Positions 32,849-42,058 are shown, counted from the stretch's first letter. The stretch: DNA of 64,000 bases from Marinobacter alexandrii (GCF_005871205.1 NZ_SWKM01000012.1:248001-312000); one strand, 5' to 3'. The notes: generated by a model not told the origin, from the letters alone. Made by a program: numbers and translations.

Positions 32849-34318
32849 TCAGTTGGGTGAGCCGGCTAGTGGGGTTGCCAGATACGGAAAGCTAGTTCTG
32901 AGTTCCGCAGGGTTCAACTGGACACCATCGGTAAACGGAGTGTCTTTATTCGGTGCATCGGTGGTCAGGGCGCCCATGGCTACGCGTAGGGCCGCATCAA
33001 CGGTGTCGTCCACCGGACGGCGGCCGTTGGGGAAGCCTGCGTTGTCGCCTCCCAGCACGCCGAGGTCGTTCTGCGTTCCTGCGGGCGTCGCAGCGATGGC
33101 CGGGTTCAGTCGCAGCATTTCTGACGCCGTCACACCCACTGGCATGTTGACGCCATCAACGCCGGTCAGGAATGCCGTGACCAGATCGTTGCGTGGGAAG
33201 GTGTTTGGTGCCTGGGCGCCAGCACTGCTGAACAGGATTTCCAGCAGTTCGGGCAGGGTCGGATGGGTGACGTAGGTCAGGAACTGGCCGTCATCCTTGG
33301 GCTCGCTGGTGTTGAAGAGGTCTTTGTCCTTCAAGCCGATAACCACTTCGTTGACCAGCGGCATGCCCAAACGGGACACCTGAGTGTAGGCGCCGCCTTC
33401 AACCGTGGCGCCCTTGCCGTTGGAGCTTGGAGCCGGATTGAGGACGCGGGCTTGACGCACGCTGGCGGTGGTCCAGGCGCCGATCACCGGGTCGCCGCTG
33501 GAGTTGGCCGCAGTGCCGGTCAGGCAGGAGGTCGGCACTTCCAGGGCAAAGGAGGTTACGTTTTTGTCGGCCAGATCGCCGGCACCTTCACCGTTACGAG
33601 GCCCCAGAGGATCGGTGTTGACCAGGTCAAAGATTTCGCCGAGATTGACAGCAAAGGCTTCCTTGCGCTGGCCGACAAAGACCTTGCCGTTGATGCTGCA
33701 GCCGGGGATGTTGATACCGTAAATATGGCCGTCAGCATAGCCTGCGTAATCAGTAAATGACTTGCCGCCGATGTTGTCCAGTGGTTTGTCGAAGGTGTCC
33801 ATGCCAGTGCTGGCGTTGGTGGCGGTCTGAACGGTGCCGGTGCGACGGTCGCCCCGGATGACCTTCACCGAGTATTCCTGGCTGGCCTGAACATTCCCGT
33901 CCGCGGTTGCGTCGCCAATATTCTTCAGTGGAACAGAAACCATCTCCTCGGCGCCAGTGTCTCCGACCGACAATTGAATGTCGTTGAACACGTCTGAGGG
34001 CTCGAAACGGAAGGTAAGATCCTCAACCGCATCGCCGTCATTATCGATGTGAATCTCGTAAATCGCGTCTTCATCGAGATCGAAATAATTCGGTCCGCCG
34101 TAGGCATCTTGCAGAGGCAGGTAGTTGGCAATCAGGGTCACGAAATCTGCGCGGCCTGTTTCATAACTGCGGAACATGTAAAAATCGGTACCGTCCACTT
34201 TTGGAACTTCGGTGATGAACGGAGCTTCCCGGTGGCTGGACGCCTGGCCCAGGCTGGCGCCTAAACAGATTCCCGCTACGGCGACTGCGAGGGCCGAGCG
34301 TTTTATGGCTGTGTTCAT
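32849..34318 (-). CDS. Secreted DUF4331 protein
   Basis: Length is 489 residues from the ATG at 34318, with GAGGAA upstream. The longer frame would run through the promoter. It has a signal peptide, then the DUF4331 hallmark start (ASSHREAPFITEVP, DGTDFYMFRSYE). The mature protein is rich in Asp (LDEDAIYEIHIDNDGDAVED), reminiscent of calcium-binding loops, and may be a beta-propeller. No biochemical function is known to me. It is first gene of a four-gene operon divergent from the ECF sigma/anti-sigma pair and has a matching ECF-type promoter. Confidence 0.9.
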   Translation of the reverse strand: MNTAIKRSALAVAVAGICLGASLGQASSHREAPFITEVPKVDGTDFYMFRSYETGRADFVTLIANYLPLQDAYGGPNYFDLDEDAIYEIHIDNDGDAVEDLTFRFEPSDVFNDIQLSVGDTGAEEMVSVPLKNIGDATADGNVQASQEYSVKVIRGDRRTGTVQTATNASTGMDTFDKPLDNIGGKSFTDYAGYADGHIYGINIPGCSINGKVFVGQRKEAFAVNLGEIFDLVNTDPLGPRNGEGAGDLADKNVTSFALEVPTSCLTGTAANSSGDPVIGAWTTASVRQARVLNPAPSSNGKGATVEGGAYTQVSRLGMPLVNEVVIGLKDKDLFNTSEPKDDGQFLTYVTHPTLPELLEILFSSAGAQAPNTFPRNDLVTAFLTGVDGVNMPVGVTASEMLRLNPAIAATPAGTQNDLGVLGGDNAGFPNGRRPVDDTVDAALRVAMGALTTDAPNKDTPFTDGVQLNPAELRTSFPYLATPLAGSPN

Positions 34319-34378
34319 TGCGTGTTCCTCGTCTATTGTTGGGTTGTGCAGGAGAAGCAACGAGTGGCCTCGTGAGAA

Positions 34379-34385
34379 AGATGCA
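34379..34385 (-). promoter_or_regulatory. ECF-type promoter (-35 box) of the DUF4331 operon
   Basis: On the minus strand TGCATCT (34385-34379) is followed after 16 bases by CGTTGC (34362-34357). The -35 and spacer length are identical to the divergent promoter of the sigma factor gene. The predicted start is near 34350, about 30 bases before the ATG. Confidence 0.7.
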
Positions 34386-34419
34386 CCCCCAACTGAAAAA
34401 ATAATTTCGATCCCTGTGC

Positions 34420-34448
34420 TGCATCTCACCCGAGAGTCGGCGCGTACC
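34420..34448 (+). promoter_or_regulatory. ECF-type autoregulatory promoter of the sigma factor gene
   Basis: TGCATCT (34420-34426), a 16-base spacer, then CGTACC (34443-34448). The start codon is 26 bases further on. It matches the divergent promoter in both elements and spacing. Confidence 0.72.
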
Positions 34449-34473
34449 AAAAACAACGAAGAGTGGAGCTGAA

Positions 34474-35031
34474 ATGTCTCAAGTTGACGCCAGTCAGGAT
34501 GACCTGATGCGCCTTTTGATTGCGGTTTCCCACGAGGACCGGCGTGCGTTCCAACAGATGTACGAGCTGATTTCCGGTCGCATGTACGGCGTGTGTCTGA
34601 AGTTGGCCGGGCAGCGGGAACTGGCAGAGGAAGCGTTGCAGGAGACGTTTATCCAGATATGGCATCACGCTCGTGAGTATCACAGCGATCGCGGTACGCC
34701 CCTGGGCTGGATGATGACGATTGCCCGCTATCGAACGCTGGATTTGATGCGCGCCAGAAAGGTTCGCCAACACGCCGGCGAAGAACATTTGGAGCATGTG
34801 GAGGACCAGCGCGCGGGTCCGCTGGATGAATCGCTCCGGAGTGCCGGTGCCACCCAGTTGACCGGGTGTCTGGATGAATTGAGTGATGTGCAACGGGACA
34901 GCATTTTGTTGTCTTACTACAAGGGCCTGACCCACGACGAACTGTCGCAGGCGTTGAGTTCTCCGATCGGAACGGTCAAGAGCTGGATTCGACGCGGTTT
35001 GATCGCCCTCAAGAGGTGTCTCGAGAAATGA
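34474..35031 (+). CDS. ECF-type RNA polymerase sigma factor
   Basis: Length is 185 residues, with GGAG seven bases before the ATG. Region 2 (MYELISGRMYGVCLKLAGQ, ALQETFIQIWHHA) and region 4 (LSDVQRDSILLSYYKGLTHDEL, IGTVKSWIRRGLIALKRCL) are intact and separated by a short linker. This is the SigK-like two-domain ECF type. It is coupled by an ATGA overlap to an RskA-like anti-sigma factor. Shared promoter sequences argue that it transcribes itself and the divergent DUF4331 operon. Confidence 0.93.
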   Translation: MSQVDASQDDLMRLLIAVSHEDRRAFQQMYELISGRMYGVCLKLAGQRELAEEALQETFIQIWHHAREYHSDRGTPLGWMMTIARYRTLDLMRARKVRQHAGEEHLEHVEDQRAGPLDESLRSAGATQLTGCLDELSDVQRDSILLSYYKGLTHDELSQALSSPIGTVKSWIRRGLIALKRCLEK

Positions 35032-35720
35032 GAATGACAACGGAACGTATTGAGAGCCTGGCGGCAGAGTATGTGCTGGGCTCTCTGCATGGTCGGGCCC
35101 GCCGTCGGTTCGAGCGCTGGATGATGGAGTCGGGCCGTGTGCGCCAGGAAGTCTGGTACTGGGAACAAAAGCTGGGGCAATTGTCTGCAGAAGTGCCGGC
35201 CGTAGAACCGCCGAAATCAACCTGGCGCGCAATTGAGCGCCGGTTGTGGCCGCAAACAGCGGATTCTGTTGAACGCGCCGGTTCAGGGCTACGCTGGTTG
35301 TGGCCGAGTTGGAGTCTGGTGGCCACGGCCGCCGCGGTGGTGTTGGCGGTGTTGATCGTTCAGCAGCCCGTGTCCGCGCCGCAGCTATCTGGGGCGATTG
35401 TCCAGGCCGATGTCAGTGACCCGCTCTGGCTGGTCAGTGAGTCCGGACCGGACCGGTTGCTGAAATTGCGGTCGGTGGCGGCCAGTGCGGCCGACACCGG
35501 CAAGGATTACGAGCTCTGGATTGTGCCCGAGCAGGGCCAGCCGCTATCGCTCGGGGTAATCCCGGCGGGTGGCGTGCATCAGGTGACCCTGACTGACGAG
35601 GCCCGGACAGCACTGTCGCAAAGCCGAACCTTGGCCATCAGTCTGGAACCGGTGGGTGGGTCGCCGACGGGCGCTCCCACGGGTCCAATCCTGCACGTGA
35701 CCAAACTGTATGAGCTCTGA
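35028..35720 (+). CDS. RskA-like transmembrane anti-sigma factor
   Basis: Length is 230 residues from the ATG at 35028, overlapping the sigma gene stop. The N-terminal cytoplasmic helical anti-sigma domain (AAEYVLGSLHGRARRRFERWM) is followed by one transmembrane helix (about 88-108). The periplasmic RskA-C domain contains the LWIVPEQGQP motif. It should hold the sigma factor at the membrane until regulated proteolysis releases it. The N-terminus has no CxxC, so the input is probably not direct thiol oxidation. Confidence 0.9.
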   Translation: MRMTTERIESLAAEYVLGSLHGRARRRFERWMMESGRVRQEVWYWEQKLGQLSAEVPAVEPPKSTWRAIERRLWPQTADSVERAGSGLRWLWPSWSLVATAAAVVLAVLIVQQPVSAPQLSGAIVQADVSDPLWLVSESGPDRLLKLRSVAASAADTGKDYELWIVPEQGQPLSLGVIPAGGVHQVTLTDEARTALSQSRTLAISLEPVGGSPTGAPTGPILHVTKLYEL

Positions 35721-35726
35721 TGCCCC

Positions 35727-37148
35727 CTATCGGGCGGCCATCAGGGTCAGGCACAACTGGGCGTTCTGGATGAAGTGTCCGAACGCCGTCAGTTGCTGCT
35801 CGGAAGGCGTGTAATCGCCAGCGGCGTTGTCCGCATAGAACAGGCCTACCAGGCGGTTGCCGGCCCGGAGTGGGCCGATCAGAGCCGGCACTTGACCGAG
35901 CCAGCGGTCGTAGCTCACGGAACTGGCTTTTTCTCCAGGCCGGTAGATGAAACACCCGTTCTCGGGTAACAGGCCGCCCAGCACTCCCCGGCCATCCCGT
36001 GCAATGGTGAGTTGGTCGCGCCATCCCTCGGTGCCTCGGCCACTGAGTTTTCGCGGCACCAGAACCTGCCCTTCCCGATCGGCCATTAACAGGGCAACCC
36101 GTTGCATGCCGATGGCCCGGTGTATGCCCTCGATCACTAGCTCGCACACCTCATTGATGTTCGGCTGCTCGGCCAGGCTGTGGGTCAGGTCGCGAAGGAT
36201 CTGCAACTGTAGTTCCGGATCCATTTCCGGCGCCTGAGCCTTGGCGTGATCATCGGTTTTTCGGTTGCCGGGCATCAGAGCGGTGACCTGGGGAATGCCC
36301 AGGGACACGGCCACCCGTGCGGCCTCCGAGGCGTTGACCTTGATCCGATCCCGCACAGTCGCCGGATTTTCGTCGATGTCCTTGCCCAACTGTTCCAGCA
36401 CCTTGTCCATTTCGGCGCCACTCCAGCCCTGTTCTGACAATCGGGCCATCTCCACGGAATGACGAACCAGGCTGGTGCCTGGGGAATTGGCAGGTCCCGG
36501 CGAGACCACATCCCGGATGAACGGGCCCAGTGACCAGGCTTCGACCAGCCCGCGGGTGATCTCGGTAAAGGTCGAATGTAGCACTGCTTTCTGTGCCGGT
36601 ACCGGGGCCTCGTTCAGACGAAGCCGCTGCTCCAGTTCGTTGGCCTGATCGGTTTCGCAGGACCAGAACGCCAGTTCACCGATGTTCATCAGTAGGGCGC
36701 CAATAAACACCTCTTCCAGCGCTGATTCATTGCGTTTGGGCATCAGGCACCGGGCCTGGACCGCCGCGTGAATGGCACGGGCCAGGCAGCGCAACAGGTG
36801 CGGACGGTCATTGCGCTGCAGCAGGGCGTCCACGATCAGCGATGAAATGGCCATGGATTTCACGGCGTCAAAGCCGATCAGGGTGATGGCGCGGCTGACG
36901 GTACTGACCTGGGTCCGGGTCTGGTTATAGAACACCGTGTTGGACAGCCGTAACACCTGGGAGGTGAGCTGGGCATCGTTGAGGATGACGGTGGCCAACT
37001 CATTGACCGTGCTGTTGCGGTTGTCGGTGAGTTCATTGATGCGTCGCAGCGTGTTGGCCAGAACCGGCAGTTCTACCTTGCTCAGATAGGTCACCCAGGC
37101 CTGAGTCGACGTCATCCTTGCAGGGGTGGTCTTGTTGTCGGTGGTCAC
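35727..37148 (-). CDS. HDOD-GAF signalling protein
   Basis: Length is 473 residues from the GTG at 37148, which has AGAGG nine bases upstream. An ATG at 37115 is the alternative. The HDOD domain (about 25-240; VELPVLANTLRRINELT, QLTSQVLRLSNTVFYN, FIGALLMNIGELAFWSCE) lacks the metal-binding HD pair and is thought to act as a protein-interaction output. A GAF domain (about 325-470) follows. Its role is presumably c-di-GMP or stress signalling, but no partner is evident. It is convergent with the anti-sigma gene. Confidence 0.85.
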   Translation of the reverse strand: MTTDNKTTPARMTSTQAWVTYLSKVELPVLANTLRRINELTDNRNSTVNELATVILNDAQLTSQVLRLSNTVFYNQTRTQVSTVSRAITLIGFDAVKSMAISSLIVDALLQRNDRPHLLRCLARAIHAAVQARCLMPKRNESALEEVFIGALLMNIGELAFWSCETDQANELEQRLRLNEAPVPAQKAVLHSTFTEITRGLVEAWSLGPFIRDVVSPGPANSPGTSLVRHSVEMARLSEQGWSGAEMDKVLEQLGKDIDENPATVRDRIKVNASEAARVAVSLGIPQVTALMPGNRKTDDHAKAQAPEMDPELQLQILRDLTHSLAEQPNINEVCELVIEGIHRAIGMQRVALLMADREGQVLVPRKLSGRGTEGWRDQLTIARDGRGVLGGLLPENGCFIYRPGEKASSVSYDRWLGQVPALIGPLRAGNRLVGLFYADNAAGDYTPSEQQLTAFGHFIQNAQLCLTLMAAR

Positions 37149-37260
37149 AATGGTGGCCTCTGGGGGTGATTGTTGAAACTGGGAGTGCCTTTTTACGCAG
37201 TTTAATGCACCACGGGAGTGGGTGTCAGGTAACGGTTTGTGTAAGGGCAACTACCCACAT

Positions 37261-37307
37261 GGGCGCCATGCCCCGGATTCGGGTTTGGCGCCCGGATGGG
37301 CTATAAT
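37261..37307 (+). promoter_or_regulatory. metNIQ promoter region with inverted repeat
   Basis: A perfect -10 hexamer TATAAT (37302-37307) lies about 36 bases before metN. A seven-base inverted repeat GGGCGCC/GGCGCCC (37261-37267 and 37287-37293) overlaps the -35 area and could be an operator. No SAM riboswitch fold was recognised. Confidence 0.55.
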
Positions 37308-37343
37308 CGCCGGTTTTAACGCTGCACCCACAAGGCGCTGACC

Positions 37344-38351
37344 GTGATTGTATTTGACCAGGTACAGAAGTCGTATCAGGTGGACGGCCGGGCGATCCCC
37401 GCGCTTCATCCCACGGATATGACCATTGAAACCGGCGAGGTATTTGGCATCGTCGGCCATTCCGGCGCGGGCAAGTCCACGCTGGTTCGTCTGATCAATC
37501 TTCTTGAGCCGCCCTCCGGCGGTCGGATTCTGATCGACGATGAGAACATCACCCACTACAGCGCGTCGGAATTGCGCGCGTTCCGGCGCAAGGTTGGAAT
37601 GATTTTCCAGCACTTCAACCTGCTGTCGTCCAAAACCGTCGCCGACAACATCGCGTTTCCCATGAAACTGGCGGGCATCTACTCAAAAGCGGAAATCCGG
37701 GATCGGGTGCAGGAGCTGTTGGCTCGGGTCAGCCTGTCTGATCACGCCAACAAGTACCCGTCGCAACTGTCCGGTGGCCAGAAACAGCGGGTCGGTATTG
37801 CCCGTGCGCTCGCCTGTCGGCCGACCATCCTGCTGTGTGACGAAGCCACCAGCGCCCTGGACCCGCAAACCACCCAGTCGGTGCTGAGGCTGCTGGCGGA
37901 CATCAACCGGGAGCTGGGTCTGACCATTGTCCTGATCACCCATGAAATGGACGTGGTGCGCCGGGTGTGTGACCGGGTCGCGGTGATGGATGCCGGCCGT
38001 GTGGTGGAAATGGGGCCGGTCAGCGAGGTTTTCCTGCATCCGCAGCATCCGACCACCCGGGATTTTGTGTTCGAAAGCGAGAGCATCGACAGCGAGGAAA
38101 TGCAGGAAGATCTGCAGAAGGCCAAAGGCCGTATCATGCGTCTTACCTTCAAGGGCGATGCCACTTACAAGCCGTTGTTGGGCAGCGTGGCACGGGAGTC
38201 TGGTGTCGATTTCAGCATCCTGTCCGGGCGCATTGACCATATCAAGGACACGCCCTACGGGCAGCTCACCCTGTCGCTGGTCGGTGGTGATCTTGATGTT
38301 GCCATGAACGCGCTCAAAGCCGCCGACGTTCACGTGGAGGTGCTGCGCTGA
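37344..38351 (+). CDS. metN: Methionine ABC importer, ATP-binding protein
   Basis: Length is 335 residues, starting at GTG. Walker A is GHSGAGKST, signature [15 protein letters not shown], Walker [13 protein letters not shown]. The C-terminal NIL domain (about 265-335, [16 protein letters not shown]) senses methionine and inhibits the transporter. It is first gene of metN-metI-metQ, and its stop codon overlaps the metI start. Confidence 0.96.
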   Translation: MIVFDQVQKSYQVDGRAIPALHPTDMTIETGEVFGIVGHSGAGKSTLVRLINLLEPPSGGRILIDDENITHYSASELRAFRRKVGMIFQHFNLLSSKTVADNIAFPMKLAGIYSKAEIRDRVQELLARVSLSDHANKYPSQLSGGQKQRVGIARALACRPTILLCDEATSALDPQTTQSVLRLLADINRELGLTIVLITHEMDVVRRVCDRVAVMDAGRVVEMGPVSEVFLHPQHPTTRDFVFESESIDSEEMQEDLQKAKGRIMRLTFKGDATYKPLLGSVARESGVDFSILSGRIDHIKDTPYGQLTLSLVGGDLDVAMNALKAADVHVEVLR

Positions 38352-39028
38352 TGGAAGCCTTGATGGATGGACTGTTGAGTAACGTCGATTGGTCAGAAAT
38401 CGGTCTGGCCAGCTGGGACACTCTCATTATGGTGGGCATGTCCCTGCTGTTCAGTGTGCTGATCGGTTTGCCAATCGGAGTGCTGCTGTTCCTGACCGGC
38501 AAGCGCCAGCTCTTGGAGCAGCCGGCGGCCTACGCGGTGTTGTCGTTTGTGGTGAACGTGCTACGGTCGGTGCCCTTCATCATCCTGCTGATCGTGATGA
38601 TTCCGTTCACGGTGATGCTGATCGGTACTTCGCTGGGTGTGGCCGGCGCTATCCCGCCGCTGGTGGCTGGCGGAGCGCCGTTTTTTGCCCGGCTGGTGGA
38701 GACGTCCCTGCGGGAGGTTGATCGCGGTATTATCGAAGCGACTCAGGCCATGGGCGCAAGCGTTAAGCAGATCGTGTTCGGCGCTCTGTTGCCAGAGGCA
38801 CTGCCGGGTATTATCGCGGGCATTACTGTCACTGCGATCACCCTGGTGTCCTACGCTGCCATGTCCGGCGTCATTGGTGGCGGTGGTCTGGGCGATCTTG
38901 CGATCCGCTTCGGCTACCAGCGTTTTCAGACCGATGTCATGGTTATTACCGTGGCGTTGTTGGTGGTTTTTGTTCAGGTGCTGCAAATGCTGGGCGACCG
39001 TCTGGTGCTGCATTTCAGCCGTAAATAA
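38351..39028 (+). CDS. metI: Methionine ABC importer, permease
   Basis: Length is 225 residues with five or so transmembrane helices. It has the BPD_transp_1 coupling loop (EATQAMGASVKQIVFGALLPEALPGI). The start ATG overlaps the metN stop by one base (TGATG). A second in-frame Met four codons on is also possible. It forms a MetI dimer with two MetN subunits. Confidence 0.95.
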   Translation: MEALMDGLLSNVDWSEIGLASWDTLIMVGMSLLFSVLIGLPIGVLLFLTGKRQLLEQPAAYAVLSFVVNVLRSVPFIILLIVMIPFTVMLIGTSLGVAGAIPPLVAGGAPFFARLVETSLREVDRGIIEATQAMGASVKQIVFGALLPEALPGIIAGITVTAITLVSYAAMSGVIGGGGLGDLAIRFGYQRFQTDVMVITVALLVVFVQVLQMLGDRLVLHFSRK

Positions 39029-39047
39029 TTTAAACAGGAGATCCTTT

Positions 39048-39830
39048 ATGAACCTCAAGAAATCGTTGGCGGCACTGGCCGCAGTGGCAACTTTCTCTGT
39101 TGCGGCGTCTGCCGAAGAGCTGTCTGTGGCAGCAACACCGGTGCCGCACGCCGAAATCCTCGAATTCGTAAAGCCGGCGCTGGCCGAGCAGGGCGTGGAA
39201 CTGGATGTGAAAGTATTCACTGACTACATTCAGCCCAACATTCAGGTCGACCAGAAGCGGATGGACGCCAACTTCTTCCAGCACCAGCCGTACCTGGATG
39301 AATTCAACGCTGGCCGTGGCACCAATCTGGTCACTGTGACAGGTGTTCACGTGGAACCGTTCGGCGCCTATTCCAGCAAGATTGATTCTCTGGAAGATCT
39401 GGAAGACGGCGCAGTCGTGGCCATTCCCAACGATCCCACCAACGGTGGTCGTGCCCTGCTGCTGCTCCAGAAAGCCGGCCTGATCACGCTGGAGGATGCC
39501 AGCAAGATCACCGCGACACCCCGTGACATTGCTGACAACCCGAAAGGCCTGGACTTCAAGGAACTGGAAGCGGCGACCCTGCCGCGTATCCTGAACCAGG
39601 TCGACGTTGCCCTGATCAACACCAACTACGCCCTGGAAGCCGGCCTGAATCCGACTGAAGATGCGCTGGTGATTGAAGGCTCTGATTCGCCCTACGTGAA
39701 CATCCTGGTTGCCCGTCCGGACAACAAGGACAGCGAAGCGATGAAAAAGCTGGCCGCGGCCCTGAAGTCTGATGAGGTTAAGGCTTTCATCATGGACAGC
39801 TATGAAGGTGCCGTCGTTCCGGCATTCTGA
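39048..39830 (+). CDS. metQ: Methionine-binding protein (MetQ/NlpA family), no lipobox
   Basis: Length is 260 residues from the ATG at 39048, with AGGAG upstream. The NlpA-family core is clear (VAATPVPHAEILEFVKP, FFQHQPYLDEFN, AIPNDPTNGGRALLLLQ). The signal peptide ends ...SVAASA-EEL without a cysteine, so it should be cleaved by signal peptidase I and be soluble, whereas E. coli MetQ is lipidated. It delivers D- or L-methionine to MetNI. Two hairpins follow, the second a strong terminator. Confidence 0.94.
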   Translation: MNLKKSLAALAAVATFSVAASAEELSVAATPVPHAEILEFVKPALAEQGVELDVKVFTDYIQPNIQVDQKRMDANFFQHQPYLDEFNAGRGTNLVTVTGVHVEPFGAYSSKIDSLEDLEDGAVVAIPNDPTNGGRALLLLQKAGLITLEDASKITATPRDIADNPKGLDFKELEAATLPRILNQVDVALINTNYALEAGLNPTEDALVIEGSDSPYVNILVARPDNKDSEAMKKLAAALKSDEVKAFIMDSYEGAVVPAF

Positions 39831-39865
39831 TGGCAGCCGCCCTTGCGGGCGGTAATTGCCCTGTA

Positions 39866-39899
39866 AAAGCCAGCGGACTTGGGCCGCTGGCTTTTTTTT
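39866..39899 (+). terminator. Terminator of metNIQ
   Basis: A nine-pair stem AGCCAGCGG/CCGCTGGCT with a seven-base loop is followed by seven or more T. A smaller hairpin (CCGCCC/GGGCGG, 39837-39852) precedes it. Confidence 0.92.
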
Positions 39900-40010
39900 G
39901 CCTGTACGCAACACCCTGTCAAATAAAGGTCATGCTAACGTAACCCAGTGAGTGAACACTGACTCGTCAGTCCATTTTTGTCAGTACATTCATTTCAAAA
40001 GGAGCTGGAT

Positions 40011-41309
40011 ATGAAGTTACGCACATTGGTAGGCATGGTGTTGTGTTCGGTGCCCTTGGCGTTTGCCCAGGCCTCGTCTCATTCCCAGGATACCCAAGGC
40101 TGGTCCGAGCCCGCGCAGCACAAAGGTGGTCACCACGGCAAAGCCCGGGCGTCTGTTGAGGTCGGGCCGCGGCCATTCTGGCTGGTGGATGACATGGATG
40201 AGGGTCCGCTGAAACAGCGCCTGCAGTCCTGCCGAACCAAGACTATGAAACGCACCGATTTTTCCATTGGACACCGGGGCGCCCCGCTGCAGTTCCCGGA
40301 ACATACCCGTGAATCCTACATTGCGGCCGCCCGCATGGGCGCAGGTATTGTTGAGTGTGATGTGGCTTTTACCAAGGATCGGCAGCTGGTCTGCCGTCAT
40401 GCCCAGAACGATCTTCACACCACCACCAACATCGTCACCGTGCCCGAACTGAATGCCAAGTGCACCCAGCCGTTTGTGCCGGCAGATCCGGCCAGCGGCC
40501 AGGAGGCGCAGGCGGAATGCCGGACCAGCGACATCACCTTGGCAGAGTTCAAGTCGCTGAACGGCAAGATGGATGCCTATGACCCTATGGCGACCACGCC
40601 GGAGGAGTATGTCGGCGGTACCGCGGACTGGCGTACGGATCTTTACTCCTCACGTGGCACCTTGATGAGTCACAAGGAGAGCATCGCGCTGTTCAAGACC
40701 CTCGGGGTGAAGTTCACGCCGGAACTGAAAACGCCGGTGGTGGACATGCCATTTGAGGGTGATTACAGCCAGCAGGATTATGCTCGCCAGCTGATCGCCG
40801 AGTATCGCGAAGCGGGCGTACGCCCGGGCGACGTCTGGCCGCAATCGTTCAACCTGGATGACGTTCTGTTCTGGGTGAACGAAACGCCGCGCTATGGCCG
40901 TCAGGCGGTGTTCCTCGATCAGGCTGCGCACACGGAGGACAACAGTTCCCTGGCCTACATGGAGGGCCTGAAGAAACAGGGCGTGAACATATTGGCGCCG
41001 GCTATCTGGAAGATGCTGGTGCTGAACGGCCATCAGGAAATTGTGCCGTCTGAGTACGCCGAGAATGCTCGTATGGCTGGCCTGGACATGATTGCCTGGT
41101 CGCTGGAACGCAGTGGCCCACTGGCCCAGGGCGGTGGCTGGTATTACCAAAGCGTGTCGGACGCTATCAATAACGACGGCGACATGTTCACGGTGCTCGA
41201 CGTGCTGGCGCGGGATGTCGGGGTGATTGGCGTCTTTTCGGATTGGCCAGCGACAACCACCTTCTACGCCAACTGCATGGGGCTTGCGGGTAACGGTCAT
41301 CGTCACTGA
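40011..41309 (+). CDS. Secreted glycerophosphodiester phosphodiesterase
   Basis: Length is 432 residues from the ATG at 40011, with AAGGAG upstream. It has a signal peptide ([16 protein letters not shown]). Catalytic GDPD motifs are HRGA (88-91), PEHT (96-99), E115/D117 and H130, then the TIM-barrel rest ([16 protein letters not shown]). It is larger than GlpQ because of an insertion with [12 protein letters not shown]. It hydrolyses glycerophosphodiesters to glycerol-3-phosphate in the periplasm. It is a single gene upstream of the outer-membrane protein gene. Confidence 0.9.
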   Translation: MKLRTLVGMVLCSVPLAFAQASSHSQDTQGWSEPAQHKGGHHGKARASVEVGPRPFWLVDDMDEGPLKQRLQSCRTKTMKRTDFSIGHRGAPLQFPEHTRESYIAAARMGAGIVECDVAFTKDRQLVCRHAQNDLHTTTNIVTVPELNAKCTQPFVPADPASGQEAQAECRTSDITLAEFKSLNGKMDAYDPMATTPEEYVGGTADWRTDLYSSRGTLMSHKESIALFKTLGVKFTPELKTPVVDMPFEGDYSQQDYARQLIAEYREAGVRPGDVWPQSFNLDDVLFWVNETPRYGRQAVFLDQAAHTEDNSSLAYMEGLKKQGVNILAPAIWKMLVLNGHQEIVPSEYAENARMAGLDMIAWSLERSGPLAQGGGWYYQSVSDAINNDGDMFTVLDVLARDVGVIGVFSDWPATTTFYANCMGLAGNGHRH

Positions 41310-41383
41310 ATGAACGGAAAATGACGATATTGTAGTCCGGTTTTAACCCCCATAAAGCAGGAATCCAGTTAGGGTGAGTTTAC

Positions 41384-41410
41384 GCAATCACGATGTAGGT
41401 GTGTGATTGC
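41384..41410 (+). promoter_or_regulatory. Inverted repeat upstream of the beta-barrel protein gene
   Basis: GCAATCAC (41384-41391) and GTGATTGC (41403-41410) are perfect complements 11 bases apart. They lie 45 bases before the start codon. This could be an operator or a 5' UTR hairpin. Confidence 0.5.
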
Positions 41411-41454
41411 CAAGGAGAAAGGACGACATCTGAACTCACTAGGAGGACTGCCTT

Positions 41455-42033
41455 ATGAATTCCACAACCCGTTTTGCCTGTGCCACGGTTTTGACAGCAA
41501 GTGCATTTGCCGCGCCTGCTGCCTGGGCACAGTCTGGTGTTGATCGGGAGCAGACCGGACCATACATCAGTGGTAGTTATGGCGGCTACAAGGCCCACGG
41601 TGGTGAATTCGAGGATGAAAATGACATGCTCGGTGCCGCTCTGGGCTACCAGTTCAACCCGTTCTTTGCCCTGGAAGCGGAATACATCGATTTTGGCAAT
41701 TTTGGCGAAGATGATGTTGAAGGCAAGCTCAAGGGCGCGGGACTCAGTGCCGTTGGCCGCTTCCCGCTGACTGACAGCTTCGGCGTATACGGCAAGGTGG
41801 GTGCCTTCGCATCAGCGTTCGATGTGGAGGCATTTGACGAAGACGAAACCTACGATGAGGTGAGTCCGTTTGTGGGTGCCGGTGTTGATTTCCGGGTCAC
41901 TCGCCAACTGACTGCGTTTGCCGAGTACAACCATTACAACGTGGACATCGACGAGGATGATTTCAACGGTCAGGTCACCAACGATGGCCCCGAGTTTGAT
42001 ACTGGTCGGGTAGGTCTGAAGTACCAGTTCTAA
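41455..42033 (+). CDS. Outer-membrane beta-barrel protein (OmpA-N/OprF-like barrel)
   Basis: Length is 192 residues with AGGAGG upstream. Signal peptide (ATVLTASAFAAPAAWA) is followed by an eight-stranded-barrel pattern (YISGSYGGYKAHGGEF, LGYQFNPFFALEAEYIDFG, VGLKYQF at the C-terminus ending in Phe for BAM recognition). There is no peptidoglycan-binding domain. Loops are acidic (FDEDETYDE, DIDEDDFNG). It is probably a small porin-like or structural outer-membrane protein. Confidence 0.88.
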   Translation: MNSTTRFACATVLTASAFAAPAAWAQSGVDREQTGPYISGSYGGYKAHGGEFEDENDMLGAALGYQFNPFFALEAEYIDFGNFGEDDVEGKLKGAGLSAVGRFPLTDSFGVYGKVGAFASAFDVEAFDEDETYDEVSPFVGAGVDFRVTRQLTAFAEYNHYNVDIDEDDFNGQVTNDGPEFDTGRVGLKYQF

Positions 42034-42058
42034 GCGACAAGGCAGGTACACGGACTAT

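Noticed and set aside
39955..39982. ACTGA-CTCG-TCAGT palindrome upstream of the glycerophosphodiesterase gene
   Set aside because: Only five bases per arm with no adjacent regulator gene; too short to call an operator.
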